In this document: positions 34,561 to 46,213 of the stretch, piece after piece
Numbering within the stretch: the stretch's first letter is position 1
Layout: every line of letters begins with the position of its first letter
Source of the DNA: Dicyema japonicum
Taxonomy: Eukaryota; Dicyemida; Rhombozoa; Dicyemidae
Length of the DNA: 64,000 bases
Assembly: GCA_011109175.1 (NCBI GenBank)
Contig: RDEW01000018.1
Coordinates: 803,304-867,303 of the forward strand
Direction of reading: 5' to 3'
The notes under the pieces: generated by a model
Told to the model about the DNA's origin: nothing
The model's input: the letters and a program-made list of their open reading frames with translations, nothing else
Databases searched by the model: none
Made by a program: the position numbers and the translations under genes

Positions 34561-35161
34561 ATAATATCAAATCAATTGTATCAGAATTGAATATTTCCCT
34601 TTTCACTAATATAAATAATAATATTTTGAATATTAAAAATGCTTCTCCTCAACGGATTATCAGTTTTATTATGTTGTTCAAAGAGTAATTCACCCAAAAC
34701 ATATAATTTCCTGTAACTTAAGAATGACATTTGTGTTTAAATTCAATAATTTACACCTTTACATAAAATGATGACCTCAAATAACTGACCAGAATTAACA
34801 AGATCGTCGATATTTCAAGTTTGTAAATTAGTACTTAAGTCCCCAATAGTTTCCTTGTATGCAAATATCAATGACTGTCTTAATTTTGTAATTATTAGTG
34901 TGCTTCGATGTACTCAAAATACATTTTTGACTAAATAAAAATATGAGAAATTTTATGAGTAATGTAATGTCTTTTGAGAACCTCATAATCTTGCATAAAG
35001 CAGTCAAAAGTCAAATGATAATTTAATACTTCTTTCCATTTGTTAAAGTCACCTTATATCATTATTTTTGCTATTATTTTTAGAATTGATTACAGGTTAA
35101 GGTTGTCGGTTTTCGTTGTTGTGGTCGTTAATATATACATTCTCTCTCCTATTATTTATTC
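34561..35161. other. AT-rich stretch upstream of LINE B2
   Basis: AT-rich DNA with no supported gene. The last 100 bases before 35162 may be the 5' untranslated part of the LINE. An overlapping frame at 35040-35276 is a shadow of the PHD region. Confidence 0.35.
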
Positions 35162-38060
35162 ATGTCTGTTTTTTATGATGTACTACACGAAGACACCTCA
35201 TGCAAAGGGTGCAGAGTATCCAATTCTCGCAAGTGCGGGATTCGATGTTCTGTATGTGTTGGTTACTACCACATAGGTTGTGAAAAACTATCCAAGAAAA
35301 TTGCTCGATCACTTCCCTCGTGGTCGTGCCGACTGGAACTCACTAAAATTGAACCTCATGATCATTTTGTGTCATCATCATCTGTATCAGATCTTCTGGA
35401 AGCCATGTCTCCGGAGGATTTTCTGGTTTTATTATCAAACACGCGACAAAGGAAGATTATCCCTGTCAGGATCCCCAAGGCTTCCAGAATCTCAATTGCT
35501 TCAGCCCTTTCTTCTTGCATTGAGATAGCTGTGTCCAATGGCTCGAAAAAGGATTGGATGGTTCTTTTCTCTTTTCCTGTCCTGGCTATGGGGTTAGAGC
35601 GTAAGCCTGCCCCATCTTCTCGGAAACCCTCTCTATCCCATGTCCTGAAGAAGCGCGTGAGTGCCTTTATGGATTCATGGGAGTCCCTGGCTGAAGAATT
35701 ATTTGTTTCCCCAGTTGATTACTTCCCAAAGTCCAATTCCAAACAATCCAGTATGGCTCCTGAGAGGCTTCGCTCTCGTGTCAGGAGGAAATTGATGGAG
35801 GGCGATCTTACTGCTGCAGTTCGAACTGTTTGTACGGATTCTGACCCGGTGAAAGTCACTCAGGAGACACTCTGTATATTGGGACAGAAACATCCTCCAG
35901 AACCAGAAGATTTTTGTAAACCTGTTTGTCCAGAACAATCTATGCATGATATTTCCACTTCAGCCATTTACAACGCTCTTTGTTCTTTCCGAAGAAGTAG
36001 CAGTGTAAGAGTTGACGGTCTCAAACCTGAACATCTATCAGACCTGGTGTCCCATTCTGTCGGCAGGCCTGGATCGCTACTCTTGGAGCGAACCCGGGAT
36101 CTCGTAGCTCGCATGCTTTCCGGAAACGTTTCCGATTTTGGTCGGAATCTCCTCTTTTCAGCGAATCTAACGGGCCTTGGAAAGAAAGATGGTGGTATTC
36201 GCCCCATTGCAATTGGAAACGTATTTCGACGTTTATCCGCAAAAATGGCTTGTCGTTTTGTTATCTCCCGAATTTCAGCCGAATTTTGTCCTTCGCAGCT
36301 TGGTGTCGGAATCAATGGCGGCTGTGAAGCTGGGATCCACGCAGTGAGAGAATTTGCGTCACAATCAGCTGAATTGAATGTTGAGGACAGAGTTTTATTC
36401 AAATTGGACCTCCGGAATGCCTTCAATTCAGTCAGAAGGGACACCGTTCTTGATACCTGTAGGAGGAGGATTCCTCAGATTTATCCCTTTGTATATCTCG
36501 CGTATTCGGATCCATCCCCTCTTGTTTTTGGCAGTGGAATTATTTCATCCGGATCCGGAGTTCAACAGGGGGACCCACTCGGTCCTCTTCTATTTTCTTT
36601 GTCTATCGACCATATTGCCCAAGACTGTTGCACTCCACTAAACGTCTGGTATCTGGACGATTGTATTCTTGGTGGAAGTCCCGATGATATTCTCTCCAAA
36701 GTGGAATCGATCAGACGTTTGTGTGGAAAAATCTGTCTGGAATTTAACAATGAAAAGTGCGAAGCAACTAATCTGAATTTGAGTTCCGATTCATTCTACC
36801 TTTTTCATAGAAAACTCTGCGAAATCATCCCAGTGGTTAGGGAGACTCATATTGATTCTCTCGACTTCCTTGGTGTGGGATTTTGGTAAACCGGGTGAGG
36901 GAGTTATTGGAAGGCAAGAGGACTAATTTACGTCAGTATGCCGACAGGATGAGTTTTTTGGACCGTCATGTCGCCTTTTTTATGCTGAAGAATTGTCTCC
37001 TTCTCCAAAACTCCTTTTTATTTTACGGGGATCCCCATGCTACGCCGAAAAAGACCTTCTATCGTTAATTATATGGATATCCGGTCAACGATGGGGTCCA
37101 TTCTTAATGTTTGTTTTGATGATTTCGGATGGTTACAGGCCTCACTCCCTGTAGCCTACGGTGGTTTGGGTCTTTCTCTTCCTTCGGACGTTACTTTGGG
37201 CGCCTATTTATCTTCGTTCGGCTCGTCAAGGCGTTTAGTGGATACGGTCCTTCACTCTACTTCCGGACTAAACGTACCGTGAGACTAACGTACCGGGAGC
37301 CTGGGATGAATGGATGAATTTGTACCTGAATGCTCCGGCCAATTGTGATAAGCAAAAGTCCTATTTGTTTTGTGTCTTCGAAAAGAAAAAGAGTCCCTTG
37401 AAAAGACGGAAGATGTAAGAAGGCTTGCCTGCCTCAAAACAGCCAGTTGTCACTCGACGGGGGCCTGGATGAACGCTTATCCATCTGCCGAAATTGGAAA
37501 CCTGTTAGATGATGAGGCTGTGAGAATAGCTACCTCGCTTCGTCTTAGTCTTAAATTGTGTGCCGAAAGAAAATGCCGCTGTGGACGTTGGATCGATCTT
37601 TTTGCTTGTCATGCAAGTGAGTGCGGGTCGTTTCCCCAGGCACTCCTGTCTTAACATGACATTAAAGAATTCCCTTGCCTCTGCTGGACACCATTGCCTG
37701 TTAGAACCTGCTGGTCTTTCCCGAAACGATGGAAAACGCCCCTTTTCCATTGTGTTTGATACTTATTCCCCGTCTAATTTGGTTACTTCTGCTTCAGACC
37801 CAGGACATGCTTCAAAACAGGCCGAGGAACGTAAGAGGAGGAAGTACCAGAGAATTTCGGAGGAGTATCTTTGTGTTCCATTCGCGGTGGAAACGTCAGG
37901 AATCCTTGGCCCCCAAGCAGATGAGTTGGTTCGTAAGATCGGCTCCATGATTCAAGCTGTGACCAAGGATCCGCGAGAGACTGGTTGGTTCCGAGAACGT
38001 ATCTCGTTGGCTATTGTTAGGGGAAATAGCATGGCCATTCAGATGCCTTAATTTAATATT
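35162..38060 (+). mobile_element. LINE family B copy 2, best preserved (PHD-RT), nuclease core deleted
   Basis: A 575-codon uninterrupted frame (35162-36889) encodes an N-terminal PHD-like finger (CKGC...CGIRCSVCVGYYHIGC, residues 15-42). A linker follows (IPVRIPKASR, LGQKHPPEPEDF), then the RT: RVDGLKPEHLSDL, LGKKDGGIRPIAIGNVFRRL, LGVGINGGCEAGIHAV, motif A FKLDLRNAFNSVRRD, motif B GVQQGDPLGPLLFSLS, motif C VWYLDDCILGG. Frameshifts follow: FLDRHVAFFMLKNCL, AWMNAYPSAEIGNLLD, knuckle CRCGRWIDLFACHAS, then LLEPAGLSRNDGKRP joined to FDTYSPSN. The catalytic PDG...VWDVT stretch between is missing. The tail FAVETSGILGPQADELV and GWFRERISLAIVRGNSMAI is present. The RT looks intact but the nuclease cannot be. 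Confidence 0.88.
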
Positions 38061-38208
38061 TATTCATTTGATAATAAAATTATTTGTGAAAAAAAAATTA
38101 TTTACTTGAAAATAATTACCAATTTTTCTATTTACTGACAAGTAAATATTTTGTGCCTTTTATAATTAAAAGTCATAACGTTGGTTAATTTAATATGATT
38201 ATCCTAAA

Positions 38209-38557
38209 TTAAAATCCAGCCGTCTCAAGATAGCGCTTCACGATCTCGTTAATGGGGCCACACTTCCGTAACCGGCCAATGCTGGGTGGACAGGAGAGTG
38301 GGTGAAGCATTTTGCGGTCAACAACAGACCCGCACTGGCAAGGATAAGGCTGCCAGGTCAACTCAGAGATGGACGGAAAGATCGATTCGAAGAGCATCAA
38401 GATTTAAAAAAAATCCAATAGATAAGGAAGAGAATCTATTCAGCCTGCAACCTCTGTAAGGGGAAAAGGCTGACAGGATGCATGTCCCACGGTGTAAGTT
38501 GTTTGTTTCCAAAAAAAGATTGAGAGATTTTGTTCTTCGATTTAAGGTAATGCCCAC
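38209..38557 (-). pseudogene. LINE B knuckle-region fragment
   Basis: Minus strand reads LNLFLETNNLHRGTCILSAF, SELTWQPYPCQCGSVVDRKM, LHPLSCPPSIGRLRKCG and NEIVKRYLETAGF, with one frame change. This is the zinc-knuckle block between RT and nuclease in family B (CRCGILIDCYGMHFLTC...NEIVKRAMDAAGY). It lies in opposite orientation just downstream of copy 2. Confidence 0.65.
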
Positions 38558-38689
38558 AAATTTGAGGGGTAAGAAGCATCATATAACTTTATATTTACAA
38601 TATTTTTAATATATTTAACAATGAGTAACTTTCTTGATATGGCATAACTTTGATTACTTTAATTTATTAACTCCGAATCACGAGCACGA

Positions 38690-39540
38690 GCATTACTTTG
38701 ATTATTATTATTATTAAAAACCAAAAATCACCGACAAATTAAATAACTACATGGCCGTCAGGTGATTCCGGCCGCCTCAAGTAGCCATCTCATTCTTGCT
38801 CGGTGTTCTTCCCGGGTTCCAACGCATTACCGGATTGGGCGGGGGTTTCTAACTTTTTTGGAAGGTAGTAGGGCTCCGGTTTTCCTCACTAATTCCTCAA
38901 AAGGTGTAGGGTTTAGAGGTGTCCAAGAAAACCTTTGCAAAGCCTTACTGGTCATTTTTGTAAGGTATTAATTTTTTCTATATTCGTGTTTGATAGGTTG
39001 GTTCCCCATGCAGCAAACCCGTAAGTTAGAGACGGTTGAAAATACTGCACGTAGAGTGAGTCCAAATTTGAGTTGAAACACCATTATATTGTCCAAGGAG
39101 TGTTTTAACAAAATTTAGCTTTTGTAGTGCCGAAGAGATGACGTTGTCGATGTGTTTGCTGAAGGTCAAGAGTGGGTCGTAAGTTACGCCCAGTATCTTG
39201 ACCGAGTTGGTCGTGGAGATTGAGTTTCCATTTATGGTTACACATGGAGCAGAGTTTGTCAATCTTCTGTTTGTTGTGAAAATTATTGTATAAGACTTTT
39301 CGTGACTTGTATGTAGAATGTTCTTAACGAGCCAACAGTTCAGATCGTCCAATGAAGCTTGTATCCGGTAAACAGCAGTGTTAACGCACTGGTCTTTGAC
39401 TGTGACGATTATATCATCCGCATATGTCAGAACCAGAGTATCGTCACTGGTAAGGGAGGACACATCATTTAAGAATAGGTTGAATAGGTGTGTGAAAGTG
39501 GAGATCTTTGAGGGACCCCATTTGGAAGGAACTTGGTCAC
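38690..39540 (-). pseudogene. LINE A RT-thumb and 3' end fragment
   Basis: Minus strand carries TLVLTYADDIIVTVKDQCVN (RT motif C), LDDLNCWLVKNILHTSHEK, GNSISTTNSVKILGVTYDPL and TFSKHIDNVISSALQKLNFV (39026-39463). A decayed 3' coding end follows, and a TAA-repeat tail lies at about 38700. The preceding QGSPLS-type block is visible near 39480-39520 as a degenerate GPPFGRN. 5'-truncated copy of a family A relative. Confidence 0.7.
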
Positions 39541-39544
39541 TGAT

Positions 39545-39898
39545 CTAGTTTTTCCAGCAGTTACTCTTCCTTTTCTTCCATTTAGGAAATTTGATAATAT
39601 AATAATAGTATATTATATATTTTGGGATATTTCTTCATTTAAATTATTTATTTTTTTATTTTTATATTAAAGACAATTATTTAACAAAAAAACAAATGTT
39701 AGTTGAGGAAGCCGGCTGCGTGAATCGCGAACGAGTTCCCTCGGAGTATGGCCATTCCAATCTTTTTTCTCAGCCAGAACCCTTCTCGTTAATCCTTTTC
39801 ATTCTGGCAAGCATTCCTCCAGTTCGCGCAAGAACTCAGCGTCATTAGACCAATTATTTTTTATTATGTAAATAAAATTCTTTAAATCCTAATTACAT
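39545..39898. other. AT-rich stretch with a possible LINE tail
   Basis: Mostly AT-rich. On the minus strand near 39700-39850 a Glu/Arg-rich reading (FLRELEECLPE, HTPRELVRDSRSRLPQL) resembles LINE C-terminal ends in composition, but I could not align it to a family. Confidence 0.25.
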
Positions 39899-40157
39899 CG
39901 CCGGGTGGCACAGTGGTTATGTGTCGGGCAAAGTGGCTTAGGTCACGGGTCCGATTCTCGCTGCTGTTCACCTGGTGGAAGGTTCCAAGCATCTACGATT
40001 CTAAAAGGGCTTGACGAGTGACGCCGTCATCACTGAGTAGCTGGATAGTCTAAAGGGACATCCAAGAAAAAGAAAACAAAAAAGTGAAGAGCATTCCTTG
40101 GTTCTCCCTCTACGATTAGTTATAATAACTTCTTTACTTAAATAAAGTGTGTTCTGC
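39899..40157 (+). repeat. tRNA-derived SINE, copy 2
   Basis: Head with an excellent box A (tggcacagtgg) and a box B-like gggtccgattctc, then the SINE body (cacctggtggaaggttcc, gacgagtgacgccgtcatc, aagtgaagagcattcc). It ends at gtgtgttctgcag and lacks the final 40 bases and tail found in copies 1 and 4. This is the clearest RNA polymerase III promoter of the family. Confidence 0.8.
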
Positions 40158-40254
40158 AGGAACGAAACCCTAGGTATTTTACGTGCTTATGGAAACTTGG
40201 AAGTGCTTACTTTTTTCCTAATTACATTTGGAATATATATTATTACTTTCTTTA

Positions 40255-40530
40255 ATTTAAAAACCAAGAATCACCGACAAAAACAAAGGAAGATAGGTGA
40301 TCCAGGCTTTTTTGAGCAGCCGCCTCATCTTTCCTCGGTATTCCTCCTGAGTGCCTACGCACTTCCTGTATGCACGAATCACTTTTTGGAAGTTTAGGGT
40401 TTTGGCTGAGCTCCCGTTCTCCTCACGAGTTCCTCGAACGGAGTTGGTTTTAATGACGAGGAGGATCTCTGTAGGGTTTTCGCTACTGTCTCTTGGAAGG
40501 AGTTTAATTTCTTTTGTTGGTGTGGGATAT
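40255..40530 (-). repeat. LINE 3' end, decayed
   Basis: Minus-oriented sequence sharing the aaaccaagaatcaccgaca end and the ctcaccgagttcctcg-like interior with 38690-38960, the 3' end of a family A relative. Translation gives a broken FEELVRRTGAQP. No intact frame. Confidence 0.5.
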
Positions 40531-40531
40531 G

Positions 40532-40850
40532 TTAGTACTCCATGCCATGCAGCAGTAACTGATTGACGGAAGTATAAATTTGTTGACCTTCTACCTGAAC
40601 AAATCCTCTGGTAGAGGTTACATTATGAAAACTATTGCGCCGAATATTGAAGTTATGTCCGCGATGGTAGAAATGGAAGAGATCGGACCTACTTCTCCAT
40701 CTCTCTTCGGAAGCCTGTAGTGTACTATTGGAGGATGGATTTGGTCGGCACAAGCAAATGTTCTCCCTTGGGTTCCTTCCTTGGAGTGATCGTTATGACT
40801 GATTGTGCTGGCCTTATCGTAAGCGTGGGGTTAATAATAAACTATAGAAT
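40532..40850 (+). repeat. LINE 3'-end repeat E, copy 3
   Basis: Plus-oriented copy of repeat E: ctattggaggatgg, tttggtcggcacaagc, gggttccttccttgga and the end gcgtggggttaataata. The minus-strand open frame here (RPNPSSNSTLQASEERWRS) also appears in the 16.8 kb copy, but as antisense. Confidence 0.55.
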
Positions 40851-40901
40851 ACAACTTAGCTAACACTAAAGATTTACAAGAATGAAAATGTCCCCAATCA
40901 A

Positions 40902-41432
40902 TTATGACTTATTTAATCTTTTGTTAGCCAATTCATGACATGTCATTTTCTAATAATAATAAATACTACCTTTGTCAGTTTATCCATTTCATCCTTTTGT
41001 CTATTTACTGCAATATAATATAAGACATACACAACTCCTTAAAATATAAATGAGGGGGATATGTGTGGGGGAGTATACTCTCTATAATAATTATAATATT
41101 AACCTGAGGGAAGTTTGATCCATATTCATCAATCTTCAAAAACTGAATAATTTTCTCATAAATACTGTAATAAGTGCTAATATTACCATGGATTTCTAAA
41201 GTCCTTCCTAGACATTGCTTCATTTAAATCATAACCATTCTCTGCATAATTATCAAATTTATTCTATATTATAATTTTTATTACTTTTAATTCTGATGAA
41301 ATGTTATTTAATTTATTATTTGACTCACATTCCATATCATTGCACTCCTCTTTATGCTGTATCTAATAATAAATAATAATAAACATCATCCATTTCATCC
41401 TCGGAATTATATGATATTATTAATTTATCCAT
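40902..41432 (-). CDS. SAP30BP: SAP30BP (HCNGP) homologue, about six tiny introns
   Basis: Spliced minus-strand gene beginning MDKLIISYNSEDEMDD. Exons separated by about 20-24-nt introns then read IQHKEECNDMECESNNKLNN, NKFDNYAENGYDLNEAMSRK with DFRNPC, IYEKIIQFLKIDEYGSNFPQ, SILPHTYPPHLYFKELL, NRQKDEMDKLTKK and a short end ANKRLNKS. The core equals the SAP30BP/HCNGP domain (…EFRNPSIYEKLIQF…D-YGTN-P…YYE-L…EMDKLEKAKK…). The protein is nuclear, implicated in SAP30/HDAC-linked transcription and in splicing of short introns in other animals (established for vertebrate SAP30BP with RBM17; function here is inferred). The product is short (about 130 aa), lacking most of the acidic N-terminal region. 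Confidence 0.85.
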
Positions 41433-41799
41433 GTCACACAATATTACTTATTTTTAAATTAATATTATTTTTTAATATATATTTGAGTTTTTATTATTAC
41501 CAAAACTTTAGTTGACTCTAGTTGACGTTTGAAAAAATCAGTTCATTACACGAGAAAAATACGTTCTATACGACGTCTAATTGGCACTCGTTCTTTCCTG
41601 CTGGAGTCGTCAAGAAACAGTAAATCCAATATGTGTGTCCATGTCACTACCGGCAAATGGTCAGTTCTTCTTTAGACGTCATTCTTATTTCGATATTTAA
41701 CATCTCTGAGTCGCACATGAAGCAATAATGATTATCACGTTTTAGAAGTCTTAATCAAGATATTTTTGGAGGTGGAATATGATGAAAGTAATTGTAATG
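41433..41799. other. intergenic, AT-rich
   Basis: Upstream region of SAP30BP. AT-rich near the gene, then mixed composition. No feature recognised. Confidence 0.35.
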
Positions 41800-42010
41800 A
41801 TGAGCACTTATATTACTGCATCTACAAACTGTAGATAAATCACCCCCAAATATTGAATAGGCCTGTTTCGCGTGGAGATTTGCGATATCCTACCCATGAC
41901 TGATAAACTAAACTTAATCAAACGAAGAACTTTACATCTTATTCCTGCATCTATCCATCTCGCCCCCACCACTCTCAAATTCAAGAGAAACCATTTGATG
42001 ATGATGCAAA
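41800..42010 (+). pseudogene. LINE A C-terminal RT fragment
   Basis: Plus strand reads SPPNIE, one stop, then ACFAWRFAIS, matching the PAVEYASVAWRFALSES block of the 50-52 kb family A copy. Further similarity continues with several breaks to about 42000. The minus-strand frame here is a shadow. Confidence 0.5.
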
Positions 42011-42225
42011 GCAAGAAAGTGTACTAGTATTAACCGATTGAGTTCCTTTGTATGAATTCACTGTATATTTTGTGTTCAACACATAAAATCCCGCAAGGAG
42101 AGTTGTGGATTATTTGAAACTGTGAACACATAATTATTGGTTATTAATATATTTATTGTTGGTGATTAGGTTTTCTAATAATAATATTGTAAATGACAAG
42201 ATATTGAATAAAGTAAAGTGAAAGA

Positions 42226-43906
42226 TTAAGGTGGTCCCCATATAATGACCTTCTCATCATCTGAACAACTAGCAATCATCATGTGATTGATAGGATTCCA
42301 GTGAACAGCATTAACAGTAGCCTTATGTTGATCAAGTTTAAAAATGGTTTTATTTTTGTGAATATTCCAAATACAAACGTGATTATCTAAAAAGAAAGAA
42401 GGTAGAACTTTGAGAGCCAGAAGCAAAGAATGATTGTCCAAGTCCTCCAAATGATGCTCTAATATTGAATATAGAAATATTAGCACCAATAAAAGTATTA
42501 AGTTTAACCTTATTCCTAAAATCCCACAAAGTAATAGTCTATTGAATAATATAAAATATACAGAATTATTTAAAGAGAGTAAAAGATATTCTTCTAAGGA
42601 ATCAAACTCAATGGAGACAATTGGATAGTCTTCTTGAATGAGAACAGTAAAGTTGACATTAATTAAGTTATAAGAGACAATTCTATTATGAGTGTCAGCT
42701 ATAACAACACATCCACTCCTGAGACAGTAAAGTCCTACACATCTGATTCCCTGATGTGAGAATACAACATTTCCATTTAAATTCTAAATAAATGATATAA
42801 TTACTGATAATATAAGATTCCCACATTTTCCTCCTACAATAAACTGTCCAGTAGTAATAGTATCCCAGGTGGCATGCTGAATATCACAATTAAATGTAAT
42901 TCGTCTGTGAGAATTATTCTATTAGTAATTACAATAATAAACCTCCATATCAAAGAGAATAACAAAGTTTGATGGTTTAGAGGCTATTGAACACAATAAA
43001 TATTCTCCATTCGAATTCCAATGTAAATCAGATATTGGTGCATCATCATTACAACTTACTACACATTTTCTTGTTATTTTATATTTCTAATATTAATACT
43101 CACTTACATTAACATTAAATATTACTAAATTACCATCACTAACACCAACAGCCAAATGTAAACCATTAGGAGAAAATTTACATGACAATACTGCATCTGA
43201 ACATTCTATTTCTTTAATATTATGGATTGGAATCGATTCCCTTTATTTATTATTATTTATACTTTGCACATGAATGATCCACTAATAAACTAATATTTGA
43301 TAATTCTTTATTATGGTAATCACAATTCTTTATTTGCATTTGTATTGCCTGATTTAGTAATATACGTAGACGATTAGGTGGTACAATAACATCACAAGGT
43401 AATATATTATTTATTTTATTTACTAATCCTACTCTTTCTTCATTACTATTTTTCAATAATAATTTTGCAATTTCCAATATGTCCACACAATTTGATTTTA
43501 ATATATCTATTCGCATACATACAAATGCTTCCTCATAATTACCATTCTCCACCAATTCTATTAACTTTCTCTTCAATATTAAATATTTTATTTTCTAATA
43601 ATCATCATCATTCATACTTCAACTAATGAACCTTCCAACACATCAATCAACAACTTTGTCTTCTCATAAGCCTATCATTATATTATATATTACATCATCC
43701 CATTTTCCTTCCATTATGCATTCATTTATAGTCATTACTATTGAGTTTTCCATTATAACACCTGTCTCTTTCCTCAATTCACTTAATGTTGAACTAGTAT
43801 TCTTTATTATTATATACTTTAATCCCAAGTACTTCAATTCTTGACCAATCAGTCTTAGTCTTTCCTTCTCACGTACTGAAAACTCTTTTATATCATCACA
43901 ATCCAT
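42226..43906 (-). CDS. WDR26: WDR26-like CTLH/WD40 ubiquitin ligase subunit, many tiny introns
   Basis: Member of the CTLH (GID) E3 ligase family. The start at 43906 gives MDCDDIKEFSVREKERLRLI and GQELKYLGLKYI (the LisH-like region), then a CTLH segment (ECIMEGKWDDVIYN; VENGNYEEAFVCMR) and VPPNRLRILLNQAIQMQ, YHNKELSNISLLVDHSCAKY. The WD40 propeller follows in small exons and ends with FLDNHVCIWNIHKNKTIFKL, ATVNAVHWNPINHMMIASCS, DDEKVIIWGPP. Human WDR26 has the matching LMLPPRRLQTLLRQAVEL-type segment and ends IWGP. Introns of 20-27 nt separate the exons. An in-frame upstream extension (VIDNTSSAKRIKL) is possible, so the N terminus is provisional. Confidence 0.88.
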
Positions 43907-44309
43907 TAATTTTATACGTTTTGCCGACGATGTATTATCAATCACTAACAATAATAACAACACATACTATTTTTAAATTATATATTTATTTTATTTTATA
44001 AAATTATCATTAATCTTTTTTAATGGATATACAGTAGGTGTGATTTAACATCACTGTTTTAGGCATCCTCGTAATAATTTAGTAATGCCGTATACCAACT
44101 GAGAAGTTATATCGATCGGATCTGATCGGCTCTGAAAACAGTGTTATTTTGGGAGTTTGGATGGGATTGTACATCAACTAAACGATAGCACATATGTTCA
44201 AAAGTGAGCTCATAAACAAACAAGAACACTGTCCCGTCTGGGTGGCACTTATACTATACAGGACATTTCTTTTGCTGCTGCTTTTCTTGCGACTGATATT
44301 TCTGTGAGT
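43907..44309. other. intergenic upstream of WDR26
   Basis: AT-rich for about 100 bp (likely promoter side of WDR26), then mixed DNA. No recognised feature until the SINE. Confidence 0.35.
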
Positions 44310-44575
44310 GTAACGGTTGCCGGAAAAGAGGCCTGAATGTCTCTAGTTCAAATCCCGATACTCTACATTTCGGTTGAAGGTTCCACGCATCAATAGTGAA
44401 CACTTCACTGCGGAACTGGATCGTCTATATAGGACATACATCCAAGAAAAAGAAAACAAAGAAGTGAAGAGCATTCCTTGATTCTCCCTCGTCGATTAGC
44501 TATGATAATTGGTATTTGCTTAAAATAAAGTGTGTGTTCTGCCAGAGGGTAGCGATAGCTGCTATGGCTCCTCGG
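44310..44575 (+). repeat. tRNA-derived SINE, copy 3 (divergent head)
   Basis: Head differs from other copies but has a good box B (agttcaaatcccg). Body words ggttgaaggttccacgcat, actgcggaactgga and aagtgaagagcattcc, and the end gctatggctcctcg, match the family. Possibly an older or separately derived subfamily with a different tRNA head. Confidence 0.65.
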
Positions 44576-44639
44576 AAAGTGCATTGTTTTTTATATTTCT
44601 GTGAATGTTATATATGACTTACAAATCAGACCATAAACC

Positions 44640-44925
44640 AAATCATTTTGAGAATTACAAAAAAACAAAGGTTTCCGTTGGTCCGTCTTCAACGTCTTTC
44701 GCAGCCTATTGATTCTGAAACACGAGCTCTCATTCATACCAGAAATAAACAGTCAATGAACGTCAGTGAAAGGATGTCAAAACTAAATAACAAAATCATG
44801 CGGAACATCACAAAACACAACAAAGGACGTTTAGAAGCCATGCTGAATACCACTATATTATGGAGTTCTAAAAGGAGGCCCAAGAAGTGTTCTTCACAGT
44901 TAATTGCACATAGTGAGCCGTGACA
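44640..44925 (+). pseudogene. LINE A linker fragment (between EN and RT)
   Basis: Plus-strand frame LQRLSQPIDSETRALIHTRN with KQSMNVSERMSKLNNKI matches the KPTLDSETRLLVKQRNSLKM linker of the 8-10 kb family A copy. It ends before any RT motif. The opposite frame is a shadow. Confidence 0.55.
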
Positions 44926-45119
44926 AAATCCCAATGACTTTATGGAATAATAATATGTGAATATCAGTCATAAACCATATTCAAAGATCTGTATCTTCGT
45001 TCAGGTCATGTTCGAAAGAATAAATGTCCCAACATAATTCTAAGCTGTAATCGTATAATCATAATAATTTTAATGCTCTTATTCCAATAACTCTAATCCT
45101 CTTTGTAAAAGTTTTTATT

Positions 45120-45700
45120 AAGAAAAGAAAAGAGAGTAAACCGTTATATAGCGGCTGAGATCCACCATGTTAGGTCATCGTATGCCCGCTGTCCTGCATA
45201 AATTATGTCCGTTATCTCGTTAAGGTCATCAAGGGGTTGCATAGTAGTATAGTTGGATATCACAGCAATTCAATTCATTAAGCAAATCAACTCTGACCAA
45301 TTTGAACGGTGTCTTTTGAGTATAAACTCTTGTATCTCGTGGGATAGAGCTAGCTCCTTGATTTGAACATTCAAAGCCTCAACACATATTCCAATATATA
45401 CAGATTTTACTCACTGAGCTTTTTCGGAAATTTTGCGGACTGAACATCTTTTACATTCATCCTCTCTTCTCTGCCTTAAGCAGTTTATTGACTTTGGATA
45501 TGCCTTTATTAGTGGAGAAGCGGTAATTGAAGGAGTCAGGGATCAGTTGCCATTCTCCACGAGGGATCCTTCCAAACCTAGCTTTGGAACATTTAAAAAC
45601 ATCAGTCATCCACTCGCATTTTTCTGAGCTGTCAACACTAGCGATTAAATACTTAAGAGGAAGGAGGTGCACAGGTCGTTTTTCAAGGTCCTGACAAATA
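45120..45700 (-). pseudogene. possible LINE C-like N-terminal fragment
   Basis: Minus strand near 45130-45260 reads MQPLDDLNEITDIIYAGQRA then YDDLTWW, resembling GDISLVLYAAQITYEELT in the family C protein (47782-49620). A frame at 45457-45672 (KLLKAEKRG end) is unassigned and may belong to it. This would be a diverged, 5' piece of an R4/Dong-like element. Evidence is short. Confidence 0.35.
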
Positions 45701-46143
45701 TCACGGGGTTCACACAGTACTGAATCCGCCGTCCAACTCCAGGTTCTGTATTTTCATTAATTGTCTCAGTAGGAGGGCCACCATAATTTGTTTTTTCTTT
45801 TGCGAAAACTGACAGCCAAGTGAAATTCAAATTAAAAATTGTAATAAAAAGGTATATAAACATATGCACTAAAGATTTTTTTGTTTTAATTTGATGTAAA
45901 CGTTGTGTAAAACATTAGTTAATTCTGATTCTCCATCAAAAATGAGCTCTCTCAGAAAAAAAATTATTTTATTTATAAAAACTTACAAATTTTCTATAAA
46001 TATTAGTCATAAAATTAATAGCATTTAAACAACATGACATTTGTTTTGTTTATTACTTAATTTATTGCATGCAAATTGTTTAGTCAATTGTACAGATTTG
46101 TGATAATCAATTTGATTATTTGATGATAAAATTCTATTAATTC
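45701..46143. other. AT-rich, no gene
   Basis: AT-rich DNA with a short minus-strand hydrophobic frame (45645-45869) that I do not support. It forms the flank of the family C insertion. Confidence 0.35.
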
Positions 46144-46163
46144 TACAAATATAATAATATATA
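46144..46163. repeat. target-site duplication of LINE C, left (3') side
   Basis: A 20-bp direct repeat beginning tacaaatataataat, identical to 49630-49649. It borders the 3' end of the minus-strand element. Confidence 0.85.
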
Positions 46164-46213
46164 AGCCCCACTTTATTTAACAAACAATAAAAAAAAGTTA
46201 ATATATTTATTAA

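Noticed and set aside
35968-36444. 158-codon minus-strand frame
   Set aside because: Shadow of the LINE B RT.
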